Assembly (NCBI GenBank): GCA_050486105.1
Contig: JBJHCR010000003.1
Coordinates: 5,522 to 69,521 of the forward strand
DNA: 64,000 nt
Source: JAEXNA01 sp050486105
GTDB taxonomy: Bacteria; Vulcanimicrobiota; Xenobia; Xenobiales; JADMJV01
Reading direction: 5' to 3'
Part shown: positions 16,477 to 25,391 of the stretch, piece by piece
Numbering within the stretch: the stretch's first letter is position 1
How the letters are laid out: every line of letters starts with the position of its first letter
Program-made: the position numbers and the translations under genes
Notes under the pieces: generated by a model
Told to the model about the DNA's origin: nothing
Seen by the model: the letters and a program-made list of their open reading frames with translations, nothing else
Database searches by the model: none

Positions 16477-17304
16477 ATGGCTAAACAGAAAACGGTAGAG
16501 ATTTCCGGAGTTCAGATTCACCTCTGTGAACCGGATAAGCTGAATATTCGTTGGGTCGGCCAGGAACAGTTGCTGACTCAACTCCTGGCCTCCTGGCTAG
16601 TTATAGATGAGGACGACTTGCCTTTGAATCCTCGACTTCTCGGTAAGCCTGGCGTGGGTAAGACCACCTTGGCATATGCCGCAGCCCAGACCCTCGGCAG
16701 AGAGGTCTTTATCATGCAGGCCACTATGGATACTAGGCCTGAGGACTTAATCGTGTTGCCGGTAGTGGGGGAGAATCAGAAGATAAAGTATGTGGCCTCA
16801 CCTTTGGTCACCGCTATGATCAAGGGTGGCATTCTCATTCTCGATGAAGGGAACCGGATGAGTGAGAAGTCCTGGGCATCTCTTGCCCCGCTCCTGGACC
16901 AGCGGCGCTATGTAGAATCGCTGGTGGCGGGGATCAAAATCGAGGCCCATCCGGACTTTCGTTTCGTGGCCACCATGAACGAGGACTCCAGCACCTACGA
17001 GCTGCCCGAATACATTCACAGTCGAATTCAGCCACAGATCTTCGTGGACTTTCCCGAGCGCGAGGAAGAGTTGTTGATCTTGAGGGAGAACCTCCCGTCT
17101 TTGGAGGAGTCGATCCTCACTTACGTGGCTGACTTTCTGCAGAAGGCCCATCGGGCTGATGAGCGGTATTCGGTGCGAGACGGGATCAACATTGCTCGCT
17201 ACGCAGCAAAGCTCATTAAGAGCGGTCTGGCAACCAAGACTCCAGCCCAACGGATGGCCACTGTTATGGTACTCGGGAACGAGGCTCTCATCTATGCCGA
17301 CTGA
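16477..17304 (+). CDS. MoxR-type AAA+ ATPase
   Basis: 275 residues from ATG 16477, chosen for the GGAG 6-7 bases upstream; ATG 16450 in the same frame has none. Walker A GKPGVGKTT, Walker B ILILDEGNRM and the sensor ATMNED are all present, in the short single-AAA layout of the MoxR branch. MoxR ATPases act as chaperones that load metal or remodel partner proteins, often with a VWA protein; here no VWA gene is adjacent. Instead it overlaps the next gene by 11 bp, so the two are probably translated together and work as a pair. Confidence 0.85.
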   Translation: MAKQKTVEISGVQIHLCEPDKLNIRWVGQEQLLTQLLASWLVIDEDDLPLNPRLLGKPGVGKTTLAYAAAQTLGREVFIMQATMDTRPEDLIVLPVVGENQKIKYVASPLVTAMIKGGILILDEGNRMSEKSWASLAPLLDQRRYVESLVAGIKIEAHPDFRFVATMNEDSSTYELPEYIHSRIQPQIFVDFPEREEELLILRENLPSLEESILTYVADFLQKAHRADERYSVRDGINIARYAAKLIKSGLATKTPAQRMATVMVLGNEALIYAD

Positions 17305-19552
17305 GACCCCGTGGGTGGAGCAGGTTCAGGGTGTTACTTTGCTTCCTGTTCTCCACGGTCGCGTGGAGTTCAGCCGGGCCATTCGGGATGCGCTTCGCGA
17401 GCTGTGTCCAGCGGTTTTGGCAGTAGAACTCCCCAGAGGGCTTGAGAGCATTTTTCAAGATGGGGTCAGCAGGTTTCCGTACCTGTCCTATCTGACCAGT
17501 GATGACCTCGAGGAGGAGAGCCGCGAAGGAGAGGGAGCTCCTCTATGGCGTATCGAACCCAGCGACCCATTCTGCGAAGGTATTAGGACCGCACGGGAGC
17601 TCGGAATTTCGGTGAACTTCATCGACCTCTACCTCAAGGGCTACCCGGCTCACCTCGACCTCCTGCCTGACCCCTACTCCATAACGGCCATTGGTGTGAA
17701 GGCGTATTACGAGGCTTGTCGGGAGGTTCTTCCCCGAAGCGTGCATCCTCAGGAATCAAATCATCCGGATCACTTGCGCGAGCAAGTCATGGCCGGTCGT
17801 CTGCTAGAGCTGTCAAAGCAAGGGTCGGTGGTCGCTCTTATCGGCCTGAAGCATATTGCCCCGGTGGCCGAACTCTTGCGTGGGGGAGGGGCTGGGACCC
17901 CTCTCCAGGGCGCCTCTGCTGGGCAGCGCTTGCCGAGACTTAAGCTCTATCATCCGTCGACCCGTACGGTTCGGACCCTGGCAGGGGAGATGCCTTTCAT
18001 CACGACCCTTTACGAGTTGCAGCGAGGCGGGCCAGGCCCCGATAAAGCCTGGTATTCACCTAAGCCTGAACCCACAGCTGAACCGGAGAAACCGGCTGAC
18101 AAACCCGAGGTCGACCTGGACAAGGCTTTGGTGTTCAAGTCTCTCGAGAGACTTTTAGGCTTGAAGGTGAAACCTCAGAGCCTGGAAATGTCCAGTGAGC
18201 AACTCAAGCGGTTGAACGCTTACTTGACTTCGCTCAGGCCGGAGACCTGGAACCCCTTGAATCCTCCTGCTTACCCTGGGAGTGAATCCCAAAAGCCTGA
18301 GCAGCCTTATCCTGACGAGCGCGAACCCCGCTTCTTCACCTTCAAGAGCACCGAGCAACGACGGGAGGAGCTCTTGGAGGAGTATCGCCGCATAAATGAA
18401 GTTGCTCGAGTTCCATCCACACTAGAGCTGGACCGTCAATTGGTCTACAAGGAACTCTTCCTCTTGGCAGCGCGCTACTATCAGGAGAACACCGGGGAAG
18501 AGGTCAAGCGCTGGCAGCACGACAATTTTAATCGCTTTAGTCGAAGGTACGCGCATTTGTCTGGGCAGCTCTTGCCCGGGAGGTTGCCTTTGATCCTGGC
18601 TTCTAGGGCCTGTGTCGATCACAATTTTGCCTACGAATTTTGGGACCTGGCCACATTCTATCCCTGGCAGGAGAGTCCTCAAGACGATGCACCCGTGTTC
18701 GATTTTGACGGCGACCAACTCTCCATCGATGGAGTGCAACTGAGGCACTTCGAATTTCATCGTACCTTCCCCCGGTTGCGACAAAGTCTGCAGCGGGTTC
18801 ACGTGCCCGAGCGTCACACCCCTACCGACGATCCCCAGGATTGGGCTGGGGCTTTTGAATCTGGTCGGATCTGCAGCTATCCCCCCGAAGACATCGTGAT
18901 CGAAGATTATGGTCGCTACTTGCAAAAAAAAGCCATCAAAGTGCAGTCGGAGGCTCAATCTCGAACCGAACCGTTCACCACCAGTCTCTTGGATGGCATC
19001 GATATGCGAACGACGCTTCGAAACTGGGCCGATGGACAGAAGCTTTATGTGCGAGAAGAAAAGAAAGTTTTCGGTGGGACGGGTTCCGTCGTAGTGGTCT
19101 TCGATGAGGATATAGAAAATTCGAAGTATCCCTGGTGCATCACCTGGCACGGCGAGCACGATCAAGAATCAGATATGGCTTTCTATGCTACGGACCGACA
19201 GAGGAAAATTATCGGTCCAGGGATCGCCCGCTGCGAATATGGAGGACTGATGCTCAGCTACCCGCCCCGCCGACTTGGGAATGTATGGAGTGATCCGTAT
19301 TACTCAGCCGCCAAGACCAAGGCGGAAGTCTTGCTCTTCTCGGCTATCGATTATTGTCAGGACAAACACATTGTCTACGTGGCAGCTTCCTCTCCCCGGT
19401 CCTACTTTTTTAGGATGGCCCAAAGGCTCGGAAAGAAGTTGGTCTACTTGCCCATAGGGACTCTTTCTCCAACGTCTTTAGAACGTATCCGCGTCTTTCA
19501 TGTTCTGGCAGGTCATCGGTATCGAGAGATCGCTAAGGACTTCATTTGGTGA
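17294..19552 (+). CDS. Two-domain protein: TraB/TIKI-like N-terminus plus unknown C-terminal domain
   Basis: 752 residues from ATG 17294. The N-terminal ~270 residues resemble the TraB/PrgY/TIKI superfamily of putative metalloproteases or hydrolases: LLPVLHGRVE near the start, then AVLAVELPRGLE, and later ALIGLKHIAPV, each matching the GxxH...VE(L)...GxxH pattern. The first signature is imperfect (PVLHG rather than GTxH). A Pro/Glu-rich linker follows (~295-320). The C-terminal ~430 residues are a large unrecognised domain with several Cys, His and Trp residues (RACVDHNFAYEFWDL, WHGEHDQESD, RCEYGG). No signal peptide, so both parts should be cytoplasmic. MoxR neighbours of TIKI-like proteins are known in predicted bacterial conflict modules, so this pair could be one. 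Confidence 0.7.
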   Translation: MPTETPWVEQVQGVTLLPVLHGRVEFSRAIRDALRELCPAVLAVELPRGLESIFQDGVSRFPYLSYLTSDDLEEESREGEGAPLWRIEPSDPFCEGIRTARELGISVNFIDLYLKGYPAHLDLLPDPYSITAIGVKAYYEACREVLPRSVHPQESNHPDHLREQVMAGRLLELSKQGSVVALIGLKHIAPVAELLRGGGAGTPLQGASAGQRLPRLKLYHPSTRTVRTLAGEMPFITTLYELQRGGPGPDKAWYSPKPEPTAEPEKPADKPEVDLDKALVFKSLERLLGLKVKPQSLEMSSEQLKRLNAYLTSLRPETWNPLNPPAYPGSESQKPEQPYPDEREPRFFTFKSTEQRREELLEEYRRINEVARVPSTLELDRQLVYKELFLLAARYYQENTGEEVKRWQHDNFNRFSRRYAHLSGQLLPGRLPLILASRACVDHNFAYEFWDLATFYPWQESPQDDAPVFDFDGDQLSIDGVQLRHFEFHRTFPRLRQSLQRVHVPERHTPTDDPQDWAGAFESGRICSYPPEDIVIEDYGRYLQKKAIKVQSEAQSRTEPFTTSLLDGIDMRTTLRNWADGQKLYVREEKKVFGGTGSVVVVFDEDIENSKYPWCITWHGEHDQESDMAFYATDRQRKIIGPGIARCEYGGLMLSYPPRRLGNVWSDPYYSAAKTKAEVLLFSAIDYCQDKHIVYVAASSPRSYFFRMAQRLGKKLVYLPIGTLSPTSLERIRVFHVLAGHRYREIAKDFIW

Positions 19553-21569
19553 GCAGCTGTTTCTGCTGGTCGTCGATCTCGTTCATCCAGAGGTTTTGAA
19601 GGGCAAGCACCAACCAGGGGTCATCTTTAAAAGCCGTGTGGAGAGAGCCCAGTCCCATGGCCTCGCTGCTTCGGTAGAGTGGCTGGCAAGCCAGTGCGCT
19701 CCCAACCAGACCATAGCTCGCGGTGACCAGGTCGCAAAAGTGCTGTCCGAATCGAATGGCTTCGGTTTCGCCCTTCAGATACCAACAGCCTTGGTGGGCG
19801 ATATGGGCGAAGTCTTTGTAAGCGGATTCTTTCGTGCTCCAGAAGAGATCTTCAAGGTTCACCATCAATTCTTCCCGTGTCACTGTCTGTGCGCATCGCT
19901 CGAGCAGTCGTTTGCCGTCAGAGAGCGTGTGGTGCTCTCTATTTCTGACAAATTTTTGGGCGACCTTAAGTAAAGTAGCTGGTTGATGCAGTCCGCGCCA
20001 TCGGGCCTCAAGGGATTCCAGGCCACTGAAGAATCGAAATAGTGTTCTTGCCAGTATGAACTTGATCTCGTCACGGCTGAGCGACAGGAGTGTGGGATTG
20101 ACGAGCAGGGTCAACCCCTGGGGCAGTTCTTCCAGACGAGCATGTTCGGACAGCGGCGCCAGTCTCACTTCACGAGGCGTCACGTGGCCGAGGCTAGAGG
20201 CACAGCGAACCAGGTGCTGCCAAAGGTCCGGCGATAGTTGAACTCGAGCGCCAGGGGTGACTGTTTTTGGGGTATGCAAGTCGTCGGTCAAGAGAGAATT
20301 CCAGCGTTCGACTTCCTCGGCTGCTCTGAGTAGTCGGCTGCGCTGCAAGAGGGGCTCCATGGGGGGTCTGCGGGTCAACCAGGCATGGGATCTCAGGGTC
20401 TCTTCGGTTCTGCGGCGAGAGAATCTGACCAGCGAAAAGATGAGGCGACAAAGTGGCCGGGTTTCGCTCTCCGCTTGCCACAGCTTGCCCAATTGTGCGA
20501 TCCAAACCTCCGAGCTGGGTCGTTGACGGAAGTGCTGCCGGAAGGATAGGCTCCACCGAGCGTCGGAGATGGGCAGGGCCCGGACCAGCAACTCTTCTCG
20601 CTCTCCAGGTCGGCAGGTTTCATGGATGGGGGATAGCACCGCATTCGCGATGGTCGCCCGGGTGGAGGGGTTTCCGTGGAGGTCAAAACTTAAGTTTTGC
20701 AAGTCTACGTTGAGTTGCTTTTTTTTTGATAGAGACTCATTGGGATCGGCAAGCAGACGTTGGATGATCTCCCGATATCGGCTTCGGAATGTTGAGTTAG
20801 CAACGCTGCTCTCGGCCAGGCTCAGTAGGCGGCCTTGCCGATAGGCTTCAGCCCAGTTTCGAGCTCGGTAGGCGTTCTCAAATAGAAACTCTCTGTGGCA
20901 GCGCACCTGCTCCTCGGAGATGCCCTCGCTCGGTCTGCTGGGTAGCCGTCGAACCACCTTCAGATCGTGAGTTTTCTCGGTCAAGACGGTTGTCAGCAGC
21001 TTGGCCCCTTCTCCGACTTGGATGGTTGCCAGCAGTTGAAACCGCTGCTGGTGTTCGATGGGCTCGGCCGACCGCTTTTCTTCGTTGACCGGGAAATAGT
21101 CTCTTTCGAAATTCCCGATGAGGGTCTTCAAGGGTCGGCCCAGTCCTCTTGGCGCGGCCACCCTGGCAGCGGTAGCAAAAAGTCGAAGCAGAGTGGGCCT
21201 CAAGGCTTCGGCAGATTTCTCGTCTACCTGGTGGCTTGCTCGCTCCCAAGCCTTGACTACCATTTTCGCTCCGCAACTACCCAACAGGAGACTCAATTCG
21301 ATTTTCAGGTGATGAAACGGCAGGCGGGGAGTCGATGAGAAGGCGTCTAAAGGGCTCGTTTCAGTTTCGGAAGACTTAAAAATCCCGCGATAGCTGGAGG
21401 GAACGAGCTTGGAGAACCTCCGATGCGTACTCGAAGCCTTGAATGTCCTGTTGAGATTGGCAACCTCTTCGCTTCGTGCTCGTGCGACTTCGGGGGGAGT
21501 GGAATTCTGTGTGCTGAAGACTTCGGCTGACATTTCTAAACCTTTCGCTGAACCTGGAAGACGACTCAT
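19542..21569 (-). CDS. Unknown protein with degenerate M48-peptidase-like C-terminal domain
   Basis: 675 residues, no signal peptide. Residues ~470-640 follow the M48 zinc-peptidase plan: QGLTLLVNPTLLSLSRDE leads into the helix that normally carries HELxH, here ARTLF (about 507-511); a later helix SAYKDFAHIAH and a segment EAIRFGQHFCDLVTASYG stand where the third ligand (ExxAD) would be. With the HExxH replaced, no zinc can be bound in the usual way. The N-terminal 450 residues are helical, Arg-rich and of unknown fold. It is convergent with the 17294 gene, and their 3' ends overlap by 11 bp. The pseudo-peptidase idea is inference from pattern only. Confidence 0.55.
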   Translation of the reverse strand: MSRLPGSAKGLEMSAEVFSTQNSTPPEVARARSEEVANLNRTFKASSTHRRFSKLVPSSYRGIFKSSETETSPLDAFSSTPRLPFHHLKIELSLLLGSCGAKMVVKAWERASHQVDEKSAEALRPTLLRLFATAARVAAPRGLGRPLKTLIGNFERDYFPVNEEKRSAEPIEHQQRFQLLATIQVGEGAKLLTTVLTEKTHDLKVVRRLPSRPSEGISEEQVRCHREFLFENAYRARNWAEAYRQGRLLSLAESSVANSTFRSRYREIIQRLLADPNESLSKKKQLNVDLQNLSFDLHGNPSTRATIANAVLSPIHETCRPGEREELLVRALPISDARWSLSFRQHFRQRPSSEVWIAQLGKLWQAESETRPLCRLIFSLVRFSRRRTEETLRSHAWLTRRPPMEPLLQRSRLLRAAEEVERWNSLLTDDLHTPKTVTPGARVQLSPDLWQHLVRCASSLGHVTPREVRLAPLSEHARLEELPQGLTLLVNPTLLSLSRDEIKFILARTLFRFFSGLESLEARWRGLHQPATLLKVAQKFVRNREHHTLSDGKRLLERCAQTVTREELMVNLEDLFWSTKESAYKDFAHIAHQGCWYLKGETEAIRFGQHFCDLVTASYGLVGSALACQPLYRSSEAMGLGSLHTAFKDDPWLVLALQNLWMNEIDDQQKQLLTK

Positions 21570-21666
21570 CCTTTGACACTATAATCGTGATAGGAACTTC
21601 GATTCTGTAATTCGCTTCACAACACGGAGATTGGGCAGGCTACCAAGTTATGAAAGGGAATGAAGT

Positions 21667-24381
21667 ATGCTGTATCAAGAATCTTTTGGAGAAGGTATGA
21701 CCACCACAGCGACCGACGGAGAACTGAGAAACGAGATTCGGTTTTTGGGCCAAATACTTGGTGAGGTGATCGAAGCCAAGGAAGGCTCTGAAATGCTTCA
21801 CTTCGAGGAGCAGATTCGAGCTCTGTCCAAAGCGCGACGCAGAGGCGATAAGAAAGCTGAAGCCCAGGTCCGAAGCCTCCTGGAGAACTGCGACGAGAAC
21901 GCCCTTTTCGCTGTGTGTCGGGCTTTTACCATTTTCTTCGACCTAGCGAATCTCGCCGAAGATCGTCATCGGGTCCGAATTCTCAGGCGTCGTGAGCGCG
22001 ATTTTGAACCTCTTCCCCGGAGGGAATCTATCCGTGATGCTGTGCGCCTATTGAAAGACCACGGGGTCGATGGGAACAATTTGGAAGAAATCTTACGCTG
22101 TTCGGTGATCGAGCCGGTGTTCACCGCCCATCCCACCGAAGCTAAGAGGCGGGTGCTCCGCTCGAAACTGCGACGGATCCGCATTCATCTGGAAGATCTT
22201 GAACGGCAAGACCTGCTTGAACGAGAGAGGAGCAGATTGAGAGCCGCGATCCGGTCTGAGCTGATCACCATGTGGGAAACGGACCTCCTCAGGGTAAAAA
22301 AGCCCACTGTGATCGAAGAGTTGGACCGCTCGATCTTTTTTCTGGACAGCTTATGGATGGTTGTTCCTAGATTGTTGGCCGATTTGCAGGAAGCGGTCCA
22401 TGAGTATTATCCGGATCTTGGGTCACTGGAGAGTTGCCTCTTTCGCTTTGGCTCGTGGATCGGAGGAGACCGGGACGGTAATCCCTTTGTCACTCCCGCG
22501 ATTACTCTCCAAACCTTGCACCGTTTGCGGACTTACACCTTGCGCAAGCATCGAAAGATGGCGAGAGACCTCGGGGAAGTCTTGACTCAATCGGCGGTTA
22601 GGATTCAGTTCGATGCGCACTTGATGGAGCGATTAGAGGCTCAGCTGAAGTCCCACCCAGCTTTGACCAACCGCTTGAACGGATTTCCCGAAGAGGAGGT
22701 CTACCGGCGTTTTCTAGCTCTGATCGATTGGCGTCTAGAGCAAACTCAAGGGGAAGGTTCGGCAAGCTATCGCTGCAGTCGCGAATTGGTCGAAGACCTT
22801 GAGACCTTGGCTCGCGCCGTGGAGTGTCACAGAGGTGGCGGCAACCTGACCGAGCCAGCGCTTCAAGATTGGCTTGCTTGCGCCAAGGTATTCGGTTTTC
22901 ACACTGCTCGATTGGATATACGGGAGAACTCTGATGTCTATAGCAGAGCTGTAGCTGACATGTTAGCCGAAGTTGGACTTGCTCCAGACTATCTCAATCT
23001 CTCAGAAGCCGAGCGCCTTCGGATCTTGGCTCAGGTACTCCAGACCTCCGTGCCTCTTTCAAGCTCAGGATGGAGCGAGCAAACTCAAACCGTGGTGGAC
23101 CTATTCGGAGTGCTGCAGCGCTACACCGACCGGACAGAGGGAGAAGGGTTGGGAGCCCACATAGTCTCCATGACTAGAGCCGCCTCGGATATCCTCGGGT
23201 TGTTCTGGTTGCAAAAAACGTTTGCACCGGGACTTCAACAGCCCCTAGTCCCATTGCTCGAAACCGTAGACGACCTCCAGAACGGACCTAAGATCTTGGA
23301 AGACCTATGGGCGCACCCAGGATATCGTCAGAGAATCGAAGACGCCGGCTCCCAGCAGATGGTGATGATCGGGTATTCGGACAGCACCAAAGACAGTGGG
23401 TTTCTTTCTGCTAATTGGAATCTATATCAGGCCCAGCGCCAACTTGCCGAAGCAGCTGAGCGACATAGTCTCAGGCTCCTCTTTTTTCACGGACGTGGCG
23501 GGTCTCTCGGTCGAGGAGGTGGGCCAGCTGCACGCTCTATCCTGTCACTCCCGGTTAAGGTCGCCAAGGAGGGCCTTCGGGTCACGGAGCAAGGTGAGGT
23601 CTTGTCTGAGCGCTATGACGACCCGGCTATCGCTTATCGTCATCTGGAGCAATTGACTTGGGCACAACTTTCTCTGCATGAACCAGAGCATGAAGACAAT
23701 GAGCGATTGGCTGACCGCTATGCTCCCCTATTGGACAAGATGGCTGAGAGTTCTCGAGGACAGTACCGAGAACTCCTGGCGAGCCCAGGCTTTCTGAGGT
23801 TTTTTCGAGAGGTCACTCCCATTGCCGAGATCGAGCAGCTCCCAATCGGATCTCGACCATCAAGGCGGGTGTCGGAGCCGACGATCGAGGGTCTTCGGGC
23901 CATTCCCTGGTCCTTTGCCTGGACTCAAGCCCGCATACTTTTGCCAGCTTGGTTTGGGCTTGGAAAAGCTATCGCTCAGGCGAATCTTAACGAGTTGAGA
24001 GCGATGTTTCAGGAGTGGAGCTTTTTCAAGGCTCTCATCAGCAATGCTTCTCTCGCTCTAGCCAAGGCCGACATGGGCATCGCTGTAGCCTATGCTGAAA
24101 GACAACGCCACGACCAGGAAGTGTGGAAAGTGTGGGAAGCGATAGAGAGCGACTATCGATTGACGGTGGAGCAAGTGCTCAGAGTTACCCAGGAGGACGA
24201 AATCTTGGGCTCTATACCCTGGCTGGGGGCATCTATTCGTAGGCGCAATCCCTATGTTGACCCTTTGAACCTGATCCAATTGAGAGCTTTTGACCTGTCA
24301 AAAGAAGGCAATACCAGCGGGCCGATCCTCATGAGGATAGCCATCAAGGGGGTTGCTGCAGGATTGAGGACCACAGGATGA
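21667..24381 (+). CDS. ppc: Phosphoenolpyruvate carboxylase
   Basis: 904 residues, full length for bacterial PEPC. Conserved stretches include TAHPTEAKRR with the catalytic His, GSWIGGDRDGNP, MIGYSDSTKDSG and the glycine loop FHGRGGSLGRGGG; the C-terminus ends GLRTTG, close to the usual NTG. It carboxylates PEP to oxaloacetate with bicarbonate, replenishing the TCA cycle. ATG 21697 with GGAGAAGGT directly in front is an alternative start ten codons in. The next gene's ATG overlaps the stop (ATGA). Confidence 0.96.
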   Translation: MLYQESFGEGMTTTATDGELRNEIRFLGQILGEVIEAKEGSEMLHFEEQIRALSKARRRGDKKAEAQVRSLLENCDENALFAVCRAFTIFFDLANLAEDRHRVRILRRRERDFEPLPRRESIRDAVRLLKDHGVDGNNLEEILRCSVIEPVFTAHPTEAKRRVLRSKLRRIRIHLEDLERQDLLERERSRLRAAIRSELITMWETDLLRVKKPTVIEELDRSIFFLDSLWMVVPRLLADLQEAVHEYYPDLGSLESCLFRFGSWIGGDRDGNPFVTPAITLQTLHRLRTYTLRKHRKMARDLGEVLTQSAVRIQFDAHLMERLEAQLKSHPALTNRLNGFPEEEVYRRFLALIDWRLEQTQGEGSASYRCSRELVEDLETLARAVECHRGGGNLTEPALQDWLACAKVFGFHTARLDIRENSDVYSRAVADMLAEVGLAPDYLNLSEAERLRILAQVLQTSVPLSSSGWSEQTQTVVDLFGVLQRYTDRTEGEGLGAHIVSMTRAASDILGLFWLQKTFAPGLQQPLVPLLETVDDLQNGPKILEDLWAHPGYRQRIEDAGSQQMVMIGYSDSTKDSGFLSANWNLYQAQRQLAEAAERHSLRLLFFHGRGGSLGRGGGPAARSILSLPVKVAKEGLRVTEQGEVLSERYDDPAIAYRHLEQLTWAQLSLHEPEHEDNERLADRYAPLLDKMAESSRGQYRELLASPGFLRFFREVTPIAEIEQLPIGSRPSRRVSEPTIEGLRAIPWSFAWTQARILLPAWFGLGKAIAQANLNELRAMFQEWSFFKALISNASLALAKADMGIAVAYAERQRHDQEVWKVWEAIESDYRLTVEQVLRVTQEDEILGSIPWLGASIRRRNPYVDPLNLIQLRAFDLSKEGNTSGPILMRIAIKGVAAGLRTTG

Positions 24382-25058
24382 GAGACCGTGAAGTGAAGGA
24401 TAGTCGAGGTTTTTTTCTCAGTTTTCTAGTGGTCCTTGGAGCGGACTTGGCCGCTTACCTGCTGCAATTGGTGGGCAATGATCAACTCAACATCGTTCTC
24501 ATGGTTTGGTTTGGGCCAATGTCCACAATTCTCTATCTGATCTTGGGATGGGAGGCGCTGATAATATTCCTCGATCCCACCGGAACGGAGCGTCCGGCGG
24601 TCCGATCTTCCACCTCGATGGATATGTTCAGGTTTGTCATCACAAGATTGAGTCAGAGCAGGCAATGGTGCACGGCATTCCTGTCCGGATCCCGAATTGC
24701 CATGTTGACTCTCACGGTCTTGGTGAGTGTCTCATTCGTTTTGGTGGGTCTGCTGCCCAACCTTGGTTTCGAAGCTCTGCTAAAATTAGGGAATAGACAT
24801 CTCCTAGGGGTGATTACGGTTTCGTTCTATCTGGGAGTTTTTTTGATGGCCGTAGGATGGATGACTTTTGAGCGTCGCTGGTTGACCATCGTGGCTTCGT
24901 GTACCTCTATCCTACTGCTCAGCGCCTGGTGGGGAGATCGCTTTGAGGACACCTTGCATCATCTGCTCAGCGCTCCAGAGAACCTTCAAGCCTGGGGATT
25001 AACCCTGGCCTGGAGCGCTGCGAGCACCTTGAAGTTCAAGAGCTACGAAGCGAACTAA
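24378..25058 (+). CDS. Membrane protein translationally coupled to ppc
   Basis: 226 residues with about five transmembrane helices, for example FLSFLVVLGADLAAYLLQL, LTLTVLVSVSFVLVGLL, GVITVSFYLGVFLMAVGW and TIVASCTSILLLSAWW. The start overlaps the ppc stop (ATGA), so translation is likely coupled. I do not recognise the family. Whether it has a link to C4 metabolism is open. Confidence 0.68.
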   Translation: MRDREVKDSRGFFLSFLVVLGADLAAYLLQLVGNDQLNIVLMVWFGPMSTILYLILGWEALIIFLDPTGTERPAVRSSTSMDMFRFVITRLSQSRQWCTAFLSGSRIAMLTLTVLVSVSFVLVGLLPNLGFEALLKLGNRHLLGVITVSFYLGVFLMAVGWMTFERRWLTIVASCTSILLLSAWWGDRFEDTLHHLLSAPENLQAWGLTLAWSAASTLKFKSYEAN

Positions 25059-25391
25059 AGCGATCGGCTTATGCCCCGGGCTTGAAGGTACTCCTTACTG
25101 AGAGGGGCCTCGACCAGGCCGGATCAGCGAGCCTAATTCCAATGAACACGGGCTGTGATTGAATCGGCCATTTCTAGGAGCGCCTTCTTGAGATATTCTA
25201 CCCTCAATTCCTCGAGGACCTGAGGTAGTCGATCGCAGTTTCTCCGGTTAGCCCGAACTCATCCCTAACGCTCAAACCTTTGCCGCCCAAAAGGAAGAAG
25301 GCCGCTCCGAGCCAGAGCGGCCTTCTCGTCACAAGCGAGAGTCATTTGGGGCTAGGTGTAGAGCCTAGCGAGTTTGAGACTCCTTTGAGTC
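25059..25391. other. Intergenic stretch between convergent genes
   Basis: No ORF with coding character. The only clear element is the terminator at 25297-25325; a small GGCCT/AGGCC stem (~25107-25121) is too weak to call. Confidence 0.6.
25297..25325 (-). terminator. Rho-independent terminator of the Gly-Asn-Ala repeat gene
   Basis: GAAGGCCGCTC (25297-25307) and GAGCGGCCTTC (25315-25325) form a perfect 11-bp stem with a 7-base loop. On the minus strand it is followed by TTCCTTTT, 67 bases after the stop of the repeat protein gene. Confidence 0.88.

Noticed and set aside
21573..21585. TTGACA and TATAAT close together upstream of ppc
   Set aside because: The two hexamers are one base apart, so they cannot be a -35/-10 pair. 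Either may be half of a promoter but no partner was found.
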